A model generated the notes under the pieces. It was not told the DNA's origin and searched no databases. It saw nothing but the letters and a program-made list of their open reading frames with translations. Positions 22,729 through 30,205 of a stretch of DNA of 36,662 nt are shown here, piece by piece. The position numbers and the translations under genes are program-made. Every line of letters starts with the position of its first letter. Positions within the stretch are counted from its first letter, which is position 1. This stretch comes from Bacillus sp. ISL-41 (GTDB taxonomy: Bacteria; Bacillota; Bacilli; Bacillales; Cytobacillaceae), in assembly GCF_018613235.1 (NCBI RefSeq), contig NZ_JAGGQP010000050.1:1-36662 (forward strand), in the 5' to 3' direction.

Positions 22729-24228
22729 ATGGGACAGGCTGAACAAGAAATGAACAAGAAAGAAACAAAACGCTCTTTTGTCCTGGCAACTGTCATGCTT
22801 GCCATGTTCATGGGAGCTGTTGAAGGAACGATTGTGTCTACGGCTATGCCGGCAATTGTCGGTGACCTGGGCGGCTTTGCATTATATAGCTGGGTTTTCT
22901 CTGCTTATTTGCTGATGAATGCTGTTACTGTTCTCATCTATGGCAAATTATCGGATTTATTTGGCAGGAAACCAATTTTAACATTTGGTATTATCATCTT
23001 CTTGATTGGTTCGATTTTATCCGGGACGGCTGAAACGATGGAAATGCTGATTCTGTACCGGTTCATTCAGGGATTTGGAGCTGGTGCGGTCATGCCGATT
23101 GCCACAACCATTGTAGGGGATATCTATTCCAGGGAAGAAAGGGCGAAGATACAGGGCTATCTCTCCAGTGTGTGGGGCATTTCAGCTGTATCGGGACCGG
23201 CGCTCGGAGGCTTGCTGGTGGAATATGCAAGCTGGAGATATGTTTTCTGGATCAATGTTCCACTCGGAATTCTGGCAATCGCGGGTCTCTGGCTTTACCT
23301 TCATGAAGACATTGAGAAAAAGAAGCATAAGATCGATTATCCTGGAGCGGTTCTTCTTACTGTGGCAATAAGTTCACTAATGATTATCCTCGTTGAGGCG
23401 GGTGCGAATTGGGCATGGACGTCTCCCAAAACAATTGGCCTGATCAGCTTGAGCGTTCTTACCTTGATTCTCTTTATACTTCAAGAGAGAAGGGCAGAGG
23501 AGCCGATGATGCCATTTAATATCTGGCGGGAGCGATCCATATTCATCGCCAATATGACTTCTCTGACAACTGGTGTCATGTTAATTGGCATTTCCAGCTT
23601 CTTGCCTGCATTTGTACAGGGAGTCATGGAGAGATCTCCGATTGTGGCTGGGTTTACGCTGACGGCCATGTCAATAGGGTGGCCGATTGCTTCGGCTCTC
23701 AGCGGCCGCCTGCTATTGAGTATCGGCTATCGCAAGACTTCTTTATTTGGCGGTGCCGCATTGATACTCGGCAGTATCCTGTTTGTCACCCTGTCGCCAG
23801 AAGGTGGACCTCTATGGGCAGCAGCTGGGTCGTTTTTCGTCGGAGTAGGTATGGGTCTGACTAGTACTGCATTCATTGTATCCATCCAAAGTACTGTTGC
23901 CTGGCAGCAAAGAGGGATTGCGACAGCAGCCAATATGTTCATGAGAAACCTAGGCAATACAGTCGGAGCTGCCTTACTCGGAGGAGTCTTAAACAGCAGC
24001 ATCTTGAGCTACATGAAAAACAATGGAGCAACAGGACAGGATCTCACGATAGATGCAGCGAATGTCCTGCTCAATGAATCAGAGCGGATGAAGCTTCCGA
24101 CAGAATTAAAGACAGTTCTACAGGATGCACTGACAAACGCCCTTCATTCGGTATACATTGTCGTGTTCATTTTTGCTATTATCAGTTTGTTGTTCATCTT
24201 ATTCCTGCCTAAAAAAGAGGAAGTTTGA
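22729..24228 (+). CDS. DHA2-family multidrug MFS exporter (14 TM)
   Basis: A 499-residue major facilitator protein of the drug:H+ antiporter-2 (14-helix) family. Signature motifs are GKLSDLFGRKPIL between helices 2 and 3 (motif A), LYRFIQGFGAGAVMPIATTI (motif B) and GPALGGLLVEYASWRYVFWI (motif C and the following DHA2 block). The ATG at 22729 follows AAGAGGTG. It most resembles Bacillus MDR-family MFS proteins such as YusP or LmrB; the substrate is unknown. It lies between darB and ccpC, where B. subtilis has no such gene, so it is an insertion or the remnant of a different order. Confidence 0.92.
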   Translation: MGQAEQEMNKKETKRSFVLATVMLAMFMGAVEGTIVSTAMPAIVGDLGGFALYSWVFSAYLLMNAVTVLIYGKLSDLFGRKPILTFGIIIFLIGSILSGTAETMEMLILYRFIQGFGAGAVMPIATTIVGDIYSREERAKIQGYLSSVWGISAVSGPALGGLLVEYASWRYVFWINVPLGILAIAGLWLYLHEDIEKKKHKIDYPGAVLLTVAISSLMIILVEAGANWAWTSPKTIGLISLSVLTLILFILQERRAEEPMMPFNIWRERSIFIANMTSLTTGVMLIGISSFLPAFVQGVMERSPIVAGFTLTAMSIGWPIASALSGRLLLSIGYRKTSLFGGAALILGSILFVTLSPEGGPLWAAAGSFFVGVGMGLTSTAFIVSIQSTVAWQQRGIATAANMFMRNLGNTVGAALLGGVLNSSILSYMKNNGATGQDLTIDAANVLLNESERMKLPTELKTVLQDALTNALHSVYIVVFIFAIISLLFILFLPKKEEV

Positions 24229-24357
24229 TTTATATGGTAGAGTGCGTTCACCTGCATTGCTCGAAAAAGAGAAAATGTGATGAAAACGGTAAAAGGAACA
24301 TCCCTGCATAGTGGACAAAAGTAACAAGAGGGGAGTTCCAGCAATAGCTTTAAAACG

Positions 24358-24384
24358 AAAAACTGCAGATTTCTGCAGTTTTTT
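24358..24384 (+). terminator. Terminator of the MFS gene
   Basis: AAAAACTGCAG (24358-24368) pairs with CTGCAGTTTTT (24373-24383) around ATTT and continues into the T tract. It lies 130 nt after the MFS stop and just upstream of the ccpC control region. Confidence 0.85.
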
Positions 24385-24404
24385 ATTATAATGTAATTAA
24401 TAAT

Positions 24405-24419
24405 ATAAGAAATACTTAT
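24405..24419. promoter_or_regulatory. CcpC operator box upstream of ccpC
   Basis: ATAA-GAAATAC-TTAT is an exact match to the CcpC dyad ATAA-N7-TTAT known from citB/citZ control. It lies 14 nt before the ccpC ATG, and a TATAAT (24387-24392) lies 12 nt upstream of it, so binding would block the promoter or early elongation. This indicates autoregulation. Confidence 0.7.
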
Positions 24420-24433
24420 TAAGAGGTTGAGTT

Positions 24434-25327
24434 ATGTCATCTATTTCGGAGTTCCATCTTTTGTCCATACTAGCGCAGGAAATGAATATGAGGAAGGCAG
24501 CGGAGAGATTATTTGTATCACAGCCCGCTTTGTCCCAAAGACTGCAATCGATCGAAAAAGATTGGGGTACTAAGCTATTCCTCCGTTCCCAGAAAGGGCT
24601 GACATTAACGCCTGCGGGAGAAGTCGTCATCCAATTTGTCAATGACACCATTGCCAGGGAGGAAAAAGCAAGGGAATCCATTCATGCATTAAATTCGGAG
24701 GTGTATGGAACCCTTAAAATAGCCGTTGCATCAATCGTTGGCCAAAATTGGCTGCCACAGGTCTTGAAGAAATATGTAAACCGTTACCCTCAGGCGAAAA
24801 TATCACTAGTGACTGGCTGGAGCAGTGAAATATCAAAGGCGCTATACGAAGATCAGGTGCACATCGGCATCATAAGGGGTACACCGGACTGGAAAGGTGT
24901 CAAGATCCACTTGTTCAAGGACAGCCTGTATTTGGTCGATACGGAAATAACAAGTCCAGAACAAGTATTGGATACGGACAGGCCGTTTATCCAATTTAAA
25001 AGTGACTCGAACTACTACCAGGAAATACAGGATTGGTGGTTAAGGCAATTTCAGACAGCGCCAAAAAGAACCATCATTGTCGATCAGATTGAAACGTGTA
25101 AACAAATGACCTTCAACGGCATCGGTTACGCTATCCTACCGGCAATAACACTGAATGGGGCGGAAAAGGACATCTTTAAAGTCCCGCTTCACGACGAAAA
25201 CAATGAGCCTTTGGGGAGGGACACCTGGCTTCTGGGTTACGAATCAGCTTTTCGCCTGAAGCAAGTCCAGGCCTTCATTGATATCGTCAAAGAACATATT
25301 GTTGAGACCAAGAAAACTGATAAATAG
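24434..25327 (+). CDS. ccpC: LysR-type citrate-responsive regulator CcpC
   Basis: A 297-residue LysR-family regulator. The N-terminal winged HTH (MRKAAERLFVSQPALSQRLQ) is followed by a linker helix and the periplasmic-binding-like effector domain (YGTLKIAVASIVG onward). Position between darB and dapH matches ykuM/ccpC of B. subtilis, which represses the TCA genes citZ and citB and is relieved by citrate. A perfect CcpC-type box just upstream supports this and suggests autorepression. AAGAGGTTG precedes the ATG. The ortholog call rests on synteny plus the box; other LysR members would look similar in motif. Confidence 0.9.
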   Translation: MSSISEFHLLSILAQEMNMRKAAERLFVSQPALSQRLQSIEKDWGTKLFLRSQKGLTLTPAGEVVIQFVNDTIAREEKARESIHALNSEVYGTLKIAVASIVGQNWLPQVLKKYVNRYPQAKISLVTGWSSEISKALYEDQVHIGIIRGTPDWKGVKIHLFKDSLYLVDTEITSPEQVLDTDRPFIQFKSDSNYYQEIQDWWLRQFQTAPKRTIIVDQIETCKQMTFNGIGYAILPAITLNGAEKDIFKVPLHDENNEPLGRDTWLLGYESAFRLKQVQAFIDIVKEHIVETKKTDK

Positions 25328-25474
25328 TTTTTCTTGTTTTAAAAACTTTTGTTTGTTAAAGTAATTTTTAGAAAAGGCTGTTTTCCGTGTTGTTGCTTTA
25401 GCAGATTAATTCTATAAACGAGCAGCACGCTAGCGGAATAAGGCAAAGACATACATAATTTGGAGGCAAAGTAT

Positions 25475-26185
25475 ATGAAAATGATGGATGCTAATGAAAT
25501 TATTTCGTTTATTCAAAATAGCAAAAAAGCTACTCCGGTAAAGGTATATATTAAAGGTGACCTTGAAGGAATCGACTTTGGCGAGAATGCCAAGACGTTC
25601 ATCACAGGCAACACCGGGGTTATTTTCGGTGAGTGGGCTGAAATCAATCCGGCAATCGAAGCAAACCAGGCTAAAATTGAAGATTATGTCATTGAAAATG
25701 ACCGCAGAAATTCGGCAATTCCTTTGCTGGACATGAAGAATATCAAGGCTCGTATTGAACCAGGTGCCATCATCAGGGACCAGGTTGAAATCGGCGACAA
25801 TGCTGTTATTATGATGGGTGCGTCCATTAATATCGGTGCTGTTGTAGGCGAAGGTACGATGATCGACATGAACGTAGTACTAGGAGGACGTGCAACAGTC
25901 GGCAAGAACTGCCACATTGGTGCAGGTTCCGTACTTGCTGGAGTGATCGAACCGCCTTCAGCAAAGCCTGTTGTTGTTGAAGATGATGTCGTCATCGGTG
26001 CGAATGCTGTTGTCCTTGAAGGTGTCACAGTAGGTAAGGGTGCGGTAGTCGCTGCAGGCGCAATTGTAATCGACGATGTTCCTCCATACACTGTTGTAGC
26101 CGGAACACCAGCACGTGTCATCAAGGAAATCGACGAGAAAACGAAATCAAAAACTGAAATCAAGCAGGAGCTTCGCCAGCTTTAA
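25475..26185 (+). CDS. dapH: Tetrahydrodipicolinate N-acetyltransferase
   Basis: A 236-residue enzyme that acetylates tetrahydrodipicolinate with acetyl-CoA in the acetylated branch of lysine/diaminopimelate synthesis. An N-terminal DapH domain ([16 protein letters not shown]) is followed by a left-handed beta-helix of hexapeptide repeats (for example [20 protein letters not shown]) and the end [14 protein letters not shown]. Length equals the B. subtilis protein. The ATG at 25475 has GGAGG 8 nt upstream; an in-frame TTG at 25460 precedes that site and is rejected. It is followed by dapL after an intercistronic hairpin. Confidence 0.97.
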   Translation: MKMMDANEIISFIQNSKKATPVKVYIKGDLEGIDFGENAKTFITGNTGVIFGEWAEINPAIEANQAKIEDYVIENDRRNSAIPLLDMKNIKARIEPGAIIRDQVEIGDNAVIMMGASINIGAVVGEGTMIDMNVVLGGRATVGKNCHIGAGSVLAGVIEPPSAKPVVVEDDVVIGANAVVLEGVTVGKGAVVAAGAIVIDDVPPYTVVAGTPARVIKEIDEKTKSKTEIKQELRQL

Positions 26186-26195
26186 TAGCAAGCAT

Positions 26196-26228
26196 GAAAG
26201 CGTGGATAATGAGTCCGCGCTTTCTTTT
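26196..26228 (+). terminator. Hairpin between dapH and dapL (attenuator-like)
   Basis: GAAAGCGTGGA (26196-26206) pairs with TCCGCGCTTTC (26214-26224), including one T-G pair, and is followed by TTTT. It is a full intrinsic terminator shape inside the dap unit, so it may lower dapL expression relative to dapH. Confidence 0.8.
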
Positions 26229-26246
26229 ATAAGGGGAGAGAACTCT

Positions 26247-27371
26247 ATGGATTTTACTACTTTCGTTAAAATTAGAAGAGATTTGCATCAAATTCCTGAG
26301 CTGGGTTTCAAGGAGTTCAAAACTCAGGCTTACCTCCTTGACTATCTAAGCAGTCTTCCTCAGGACCGCCTGGAAATAAAGACATGGAAGACAGGGATTT
26401 TTGTCAGGATCAAAGGAATGAATCCAAAGAAGACGATTGGCTACAGAGCTGATATCGATGGTCTTCCGATCACAGAAGCAACCGGTTTGGATTTCAAATC
26501 ACTTCATGAAGGGCAGATGCATGCATGCGGTCATGATTTTCATATGTCCATTGCCCTTGGGTTGATTTCGTACTTCGTTGCTCATCCGATTGAAGATCAT
26601 TTACTGTTCATTTTCCAGCCTGCAGAGGAAGGTCCGGGTGGTGCCGAGCCAATGCTTAAAACGGACATCATGCAGCAATGGAAGCCGGATATGATCATTG
26701 CCTTGCATATTGCTCCTGAGTATCCTGTCGGCACTATTGCAACTCGGGAAGGCCTTCTTTTCGCCAACACATCCGAACTGTTCATTGACCTTGAGGGGAA
26801 GGGTGGTCATGCGGCTTATCCTCACCAGACTAATGATATGGTCGTTGCAGCTTGTGCTCTTGTGAACCAGCTTCAGTCTGTTGTTTCGAGAAATGTCGAC
26901 CCCCTCGACAGTGCTGTTGTAACAATCGGCAAAATAACCGGAGGTACGGTACAAAATATCATCGCTGAAACAGCAAGGCTGGAAGGAACAATCCGCACAC
27001 TGTCTGTAGAATCTATGGCGAGAGTGAAGGAAAGAATTGAAGCACTCGTAAAAGGTATCGAAGTAGGCTATCAATGCAAGACGTCGATTGACTATGGGGC
27101 CATGTACCATCAAGTTTATAATAATGAAGAATTGGCACGTGACTTTATCGCCTTTGCTGAGGAAAGGGAAAATATCGACGTGATTGTATGCAAAGAGGCA
27201 ATGACTGGAGAAGACTTTGGTTATATGCTCAAAGAGATTCCTGGCTTTATGTTCTGGCTTGGTGTTCATTCAGACCATGGACTTCATCATGCCAGACTGG
27301 ACCCGGATGAGGACGCCATCGAGACAGCAATGAACTTGCTGACCAAGTATATTGAGTACAAAAGCAATTAA
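26247..27371 (+). CDS. dapL: N-acetyldiaminopimelate deacetylase
   Basis: A 374-residue M20-family deacetylase that releases acetate from N-acetyl-L,L-diaminopimelate, giving L,L-DAP for peptidoglycan and lysine. Metal-binding motifs are [31 protein letters not shown] and the C-terminal [13 protein letters not shown]. Length equals B. subtilis YkuR. The ATG at 26247 follows AAGGGGAG; the open frame runs back to 26115 inside dapH, but that extension is not conserved. It works between PatA (9233-10375) and downstream DAP epimerase (not in the window). Confidence 0.97.
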   Translation: MDFTTFVKIRRDLHQIPELGFKEFKTQAYLLDYLSSLPQDRLEIKTWKTGIFVRIKGMNPKKTIGYRADIDGLPITEATGLDFKSLHEGQMHACGHDFHMSIALGLISYFVAHPIEDHLLFIFQPAEEGPGGAEPMLKTDIMQQWKPDMIIALHIAPEYPVGTIATREGLLFANTSELFIDLEGKGGHAAYPHQTNDMVVAACALVNQLQSVVSRNVDPLDSAVVTIGKITGGTVQNIIAETARLEGTIRTLSVESMARVKERIEALVKGIEVGYQCKTSIDYGAMYHQVYNNEELARDFIAFAEERENIDVIVCKEAMTGEDFGYMLKEIPGFMFWLGVHSDHGLHHARLDPDEDAIETAMNLLTKYIEYKSN

Positions 27372-27435
27372 ACGATATTATTAATCCGCTTTAAAGTGTC
27401 AGTGAAATTGCCATTCCAAAAAAGAGGTGTTCGAT

Positions 27436-27891
27436 ATGAGATTGCGTCAACCTATGCCTGAAATAACCGGAGCCGCTGAATGGCTCAATGGAGAGGTTAC
27501 TAGAGAGCAGCTGGTTGGTGAAAAGCCGACTCTGATCCACTTTTGGTCAATCAGCTGTCATTTATGCAAGGTAGCAATGCCCTCGGTGAATGAACTGCGT
27601 GATCAATATAAAGATAATCTGAATGTGATGGCTGTCCATATGCCAAGGTCAGAAAATGACATGAATATGGAAGAAATCAAACAGGTGGCAACAGAACACA
27701 GCATATCCCAGCCTATTTTTGTTGATCATAACCATATATTGACGGACGCGTTTGAAAATCAATACGTACCAGCTTATTACCTTTTTGATCATAATGGTTT
27801 ATTAAGGCATTTTCAGGCTGGGGGAAGCGGCTTGAAAATGCTTGAAAAACGTGTGAATCGTGTGCTGGAAGAAATGGAAAAGGAAGAATGA
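27436..27891 (+). CDS. ykuV: Thiol-disulfide oxidoreductase YkuV
   Basis: A 151-residue thioredoxin-like protein (TlpA/ResA-like) with the redox motif CHLC in WSISCHLCKVAMPSV, the cis-Pro in YVPAYYLFD, and the end QAGGSGLKMLEKRVNRVLEE almost as in B. subtilis YkuV, whose structure and thiol-reductase activity are known. No signal peptide is present, so it is cytoplasmic. The ATG at 27436 has AAAGAGGTG upstream; an in-frame GTG at 27427 lies in that site. It is followed by tandem terminator repeats. Confidence 0.96.
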   Translation: MRLRQPMPEITGAAEWLNGEVTREQLVGEKPTLIHFWSISCHLCKVAMPSVNELRDQYKDNLNVMAVHMPRSENDMNMEEIKQVATEHSISQPIFVDHNHILTDAFENQYVPAYYLFDHNGLLRHFQAGGSGLKMLEKRVNRVLEEMEKEE

Positions 27892-27929
27892 TTCCAGACT
27901 TTCTTTGAGGTTTTTTAACGACCACTTTT

Positions 27930-28085
27930 CTGCAAAAAGACCACGAGTTTGTCCGATAGAGACCTTCTAAAAGACATTTTTCTGCAAAAAGACCACGAGC
28001 TTGTCCGATAGAGACCTTCTATCGGACATTTTTCTGCAAAAAGACCACGAGTTTGTCCGATAGAGACCTTATAAAGGACTTTTTT
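27930..28085. repeat. Three tandem 52-bp repeats
   Basis: Units start at 27930, 27982 and 28034, each 52 bp with no spacer. All begin CTGCAAAAAGACCACGAG and share TTGTCCGATAGAGACCTT; they differ mainly in the next few bases. Each has an inverted repeat followed by T5-6. In the middle unit the stem is perfect (TGTCCGATAGA with TCTATCGGACA); in the outer units it is partly decayed. The repeat length is not a multiple of three and no coding sequence fits. Confidence 0.9.
28002..28033 (+). terminator. Terminator in middle 52-bp repeat
   Basis: TGTCCGATAGA (28002-28012) pairs perfectly with TCTATCGGACA (28018-28028) around GACCT and is followed by five Ts. It is the best terminator for ykuV; the first and third repeats hold weaker versions. 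Confidence 0.85.
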
Positions 28086-28375
28086 CCTTTGATTCCTACG
28101 TCCAACACCATTGCTCATGCCTTTTCCGGTTAAAATCAGATAATTTCCATATACAAAAAAATATAAAAATTCTAAAAAATACTGGAAAAATATTTCGAAA
28201 CTCGATATATTAATGTATACGTGCTTTTTCTTTTTTACTAAGCTTTTCCAAAAATTTATCGTTAAGTGGCTATTTTTACAAGGTTGGGATTACGATTACT
28301 TAATACACTTACGAAGAAGGAAACAAAACATTATTGCCTAAACAATCTCTAATTTTTCAAAGGGGGGATATATGA
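28086..28375 (+). promoter_or_regulatory. AT-rich spacer before the ABC exporter genes
   Basis: This 290-bp stretch is markedly AT-rich, with long A and T runs (for example around 28155-28200). I see no gene, and no clear hairpin or sigma-A promoter that I can place with confidence. AT-rich DNA of this kind suits nucleoid proteins such as Rok or AbrB, which is only a suggestion. A strong ribosome site, AGGGGGG, ends it at 28361-28367. Confidence 0.4.
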
Positions 28376-30124
28376 ATGGAGACATTCAAAAAATTAAAAG
28401 AATATTATTGGCCTTTTAAAAATTACTTTATATGGTCAATATTATTTATGTTGATTGTAACAGCGATTACCGTTGTTTATCCGATGATCCTGCAGCTTAC
28501 AATCGATGAAGCTGTCATTGGAGGAAGGTATGATCTGATTCCACTTCTTGCTGCTGGTTTTGTGGGATCCATGGTCGTTAAAGGTATCTGTACCTACATT
28601 TATCAATATACAGGGGACCTGTTTGGGATTCATTCTGTCTATAAGCTGAGAAACTCGCTATATGAAAGGCTTCAGTTCCTTTCTTTCCGTTATTACGACA
28701 ATGCGAAGACAGGTGATTTAATGTCAAGGCTTACTGCAGATGTGGAAGGCTTCCGCTTTTTCCTAAGCTTTGGCTTCTCGGAGTTGATCCGTTTTGTCCT
28801 CTTAATTGGTATTAGTTTTTCAGTTATGTTCTATTATTCTATTTCATTGACTTTTGTGACTCTCGCTACACTGCCTTTCCTTGCTGTAGTCGTGTATAAG
28901 TTTGACAGGGCAGTCCATCCGGCGTTCAGGGGGATCCGGAAGTCGTTTGGGAAGCTGAATACTAAGGTTCAGGAGAATATAAGCGGAATCAACACTGTAA
29001 AATCTCTTTCTCGTGAAGATTATGAGATTGGCAGATTCAATGCATCAAATGGGAATTATAAGGATCAATATTTATTCACTTCGGAAATCTGGGCGAAGTA
29101 TTTCCCGTTAATGGAGTTTCTGGGGAATTTAAGTGTTGTCCTGCTTTTAGGTTATGGGGGCTTCCTGGTCATGAATGAATCTTTGCTGCCGGGAGAGCTG
29201 GTGGCTTTCTACAGCCTCGTTTGGTACATCATGTGGCCGATCATGAACCTCGGATTCGTGGTGAATCTATTTTCCCAATCCAAAGCCTCAGGAGAAAGGT
29301 TATTGGAGATTCTTGAAGCTGATGAGGAGATTGAAGAGAAGCGCGGGGCACTTCAGGTTGAAAAGCTCTCGGGAGACGTAGAATTCAATGATGTAACACT
29401 CCGATATGGCGATGATGAAAATGAAGCTTTATATAATATTACCTTTAAAGCATGTCCAGGACAGACAATTGGATTGATTGGGTCGACAGGTTCAGGAAAA
29501 ACAAGCATTACCCAGCTGATGACAAGGTTTTATGAGCCGGTCGATGGCCAGGTCCTGATTGATGGCCTGGATATAAAGGATTATTCAATCCGTTCGCTTC
29601 GCAGCAATATAGGGATTGTCCTTCAGGAATCTTTCCTATTTTCTTCCTCGATTAAAGCCAATATCTCTTATGGCAATCCGGACGCTACGATGGAGGAAAT
29701 CATTGCTGCCGCAAAAAGGGCACAGGCGCATAGTTTTATTATGGAGCTGCCAGATGGGTACGATACAATCCTTGGGGAAAGAGGAATGGGGCTGTCTGGC
29801 GGCCAAAAGCAAAGAATCGCGATTGCCAGGGCGATTTGTGTCAATCCGAGTATTTTAATCCTTGATGATGCCACCAGTGCGGTTGATATGGAAACTGAAT
29901 TCAAGATCCAGCAAGCACTTCTGGAAGTCATGAAGGGGCGGACGACTTTTATCATCGCACACCGCATTTCTTCCCTTAAGCATGCAGATGAAATTCTTGT
30001 GCTTGAAAATGGGGCAATTGCTGAGCGAGGAACCCATGAACAACTGATCAAGAATGGCGGAACATATCAAAAAATCTACGATATACAATTTAAGGATCGC
30101 CAAAAAGTATCGCAAACTGGCTGA
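28376..30124 (+). CDS. yknU: ABC exporter half-transporter, degenerate catalytic site (YknU-like)
   Basis: A 582-residue exporter half: six transmembrane helices (about 1-300) followed by a nucleotide-binding domain. Walker A GSTGSGKTS (K375), Q-loop VLQESF, signature LSGGQKQR (473-480), Walker B ILILDDATS and H-loop His529 are present. The catalytic Glu after Walker B is Asp (D498). Together with the next gene it forms a heterodimer: the degenerate ATP site uses this Walker pair and the partner's odd signature. The ATG at 28376 follows AGGGGGG. B. subtilis yknU is the likely ortholog by size and position. The substrate is unknown. Confidence 0.9.
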   Translation: METFKKLKEYYWPFKNYFIWSILFMLIVTAITVVYPMILQLTIDEAVIGGRYDLIPLLAAGFVGSMVVKGICTYIYQYTGDLFGIHSVYKLRNSLYERLQFLSFRYYDNAKTGDLMSRLTADVEGFRFFLSFGFSELIRFVLLIGISFSVMFYYSISLTFVTLATLPFLAVVVYKFDRAVHPAFRGIRKSFGKLNTKVQENISGINTVKSLSREDYEIGRFNASNGNYKDQYLFTSEIWAKYFPLMEFLGNLSVVLLLGYGGFLVMNESLLPGELVAFYSLVWYIMWPIMNLGFVVNLFSQSKASGERLLEILEADEEIEEKRGALQVEKLSGDVEFNDVTLRYGDDENEALYNITFKACPGQTIGLIGSTGSGKTSITQLMTRFYEPVDGQVLIDGLDIKDYSIRSLRSNIGIVLQESFLFSSSIKANISYGNPDATMEEIIAAAKRAQAHSFIMELPDGYDTILGERGMGLSGGQKQRIAIARAICVNPSILILDDATSAVDMETEFKIQQALLEVMKGRTTFIIAHRISSLKHADEILVLENGAIAERGTHEQLIKNGGTYQKIYDIQFKDRQKVSQTG

Positions 30125-30205
30125 ATTTTAAAAAGGGATGATTGATAGTTGTTCGTCATTCGGTCATACCGGATCAGTTATCTACAATGTACAGGGGGGA
30201 AGATT

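Noticed and set aside
24234-24311. 25-codon Cys-rich ORF after the MFS gene
   Set aside because: GAGGAAG lies about 10 nt upstream, but the length is small, the start overlaps the MFS 3' region and I see no separate promoter; composition alone does not support it.
25328-25474. Lysine riboswitch before dapH
   Set aside because: The 147-nt spacer is too short for the aptamer and shows none of its conserved helices.
26115-26246. N-terminal extension of dapL overlapping the dapH end
   Set aside because: The 44 added residues are basic and unlike the family; the ATG at 26247 has AAGGGGAG and gives the standard 374 residues.
27930-28085. CRISPR-like repeat array
   Set aside because: The units are contiguous 52-bp tandem copies with no unique spacers, and each holds a terminator hairpin; no cas gene is nearby.
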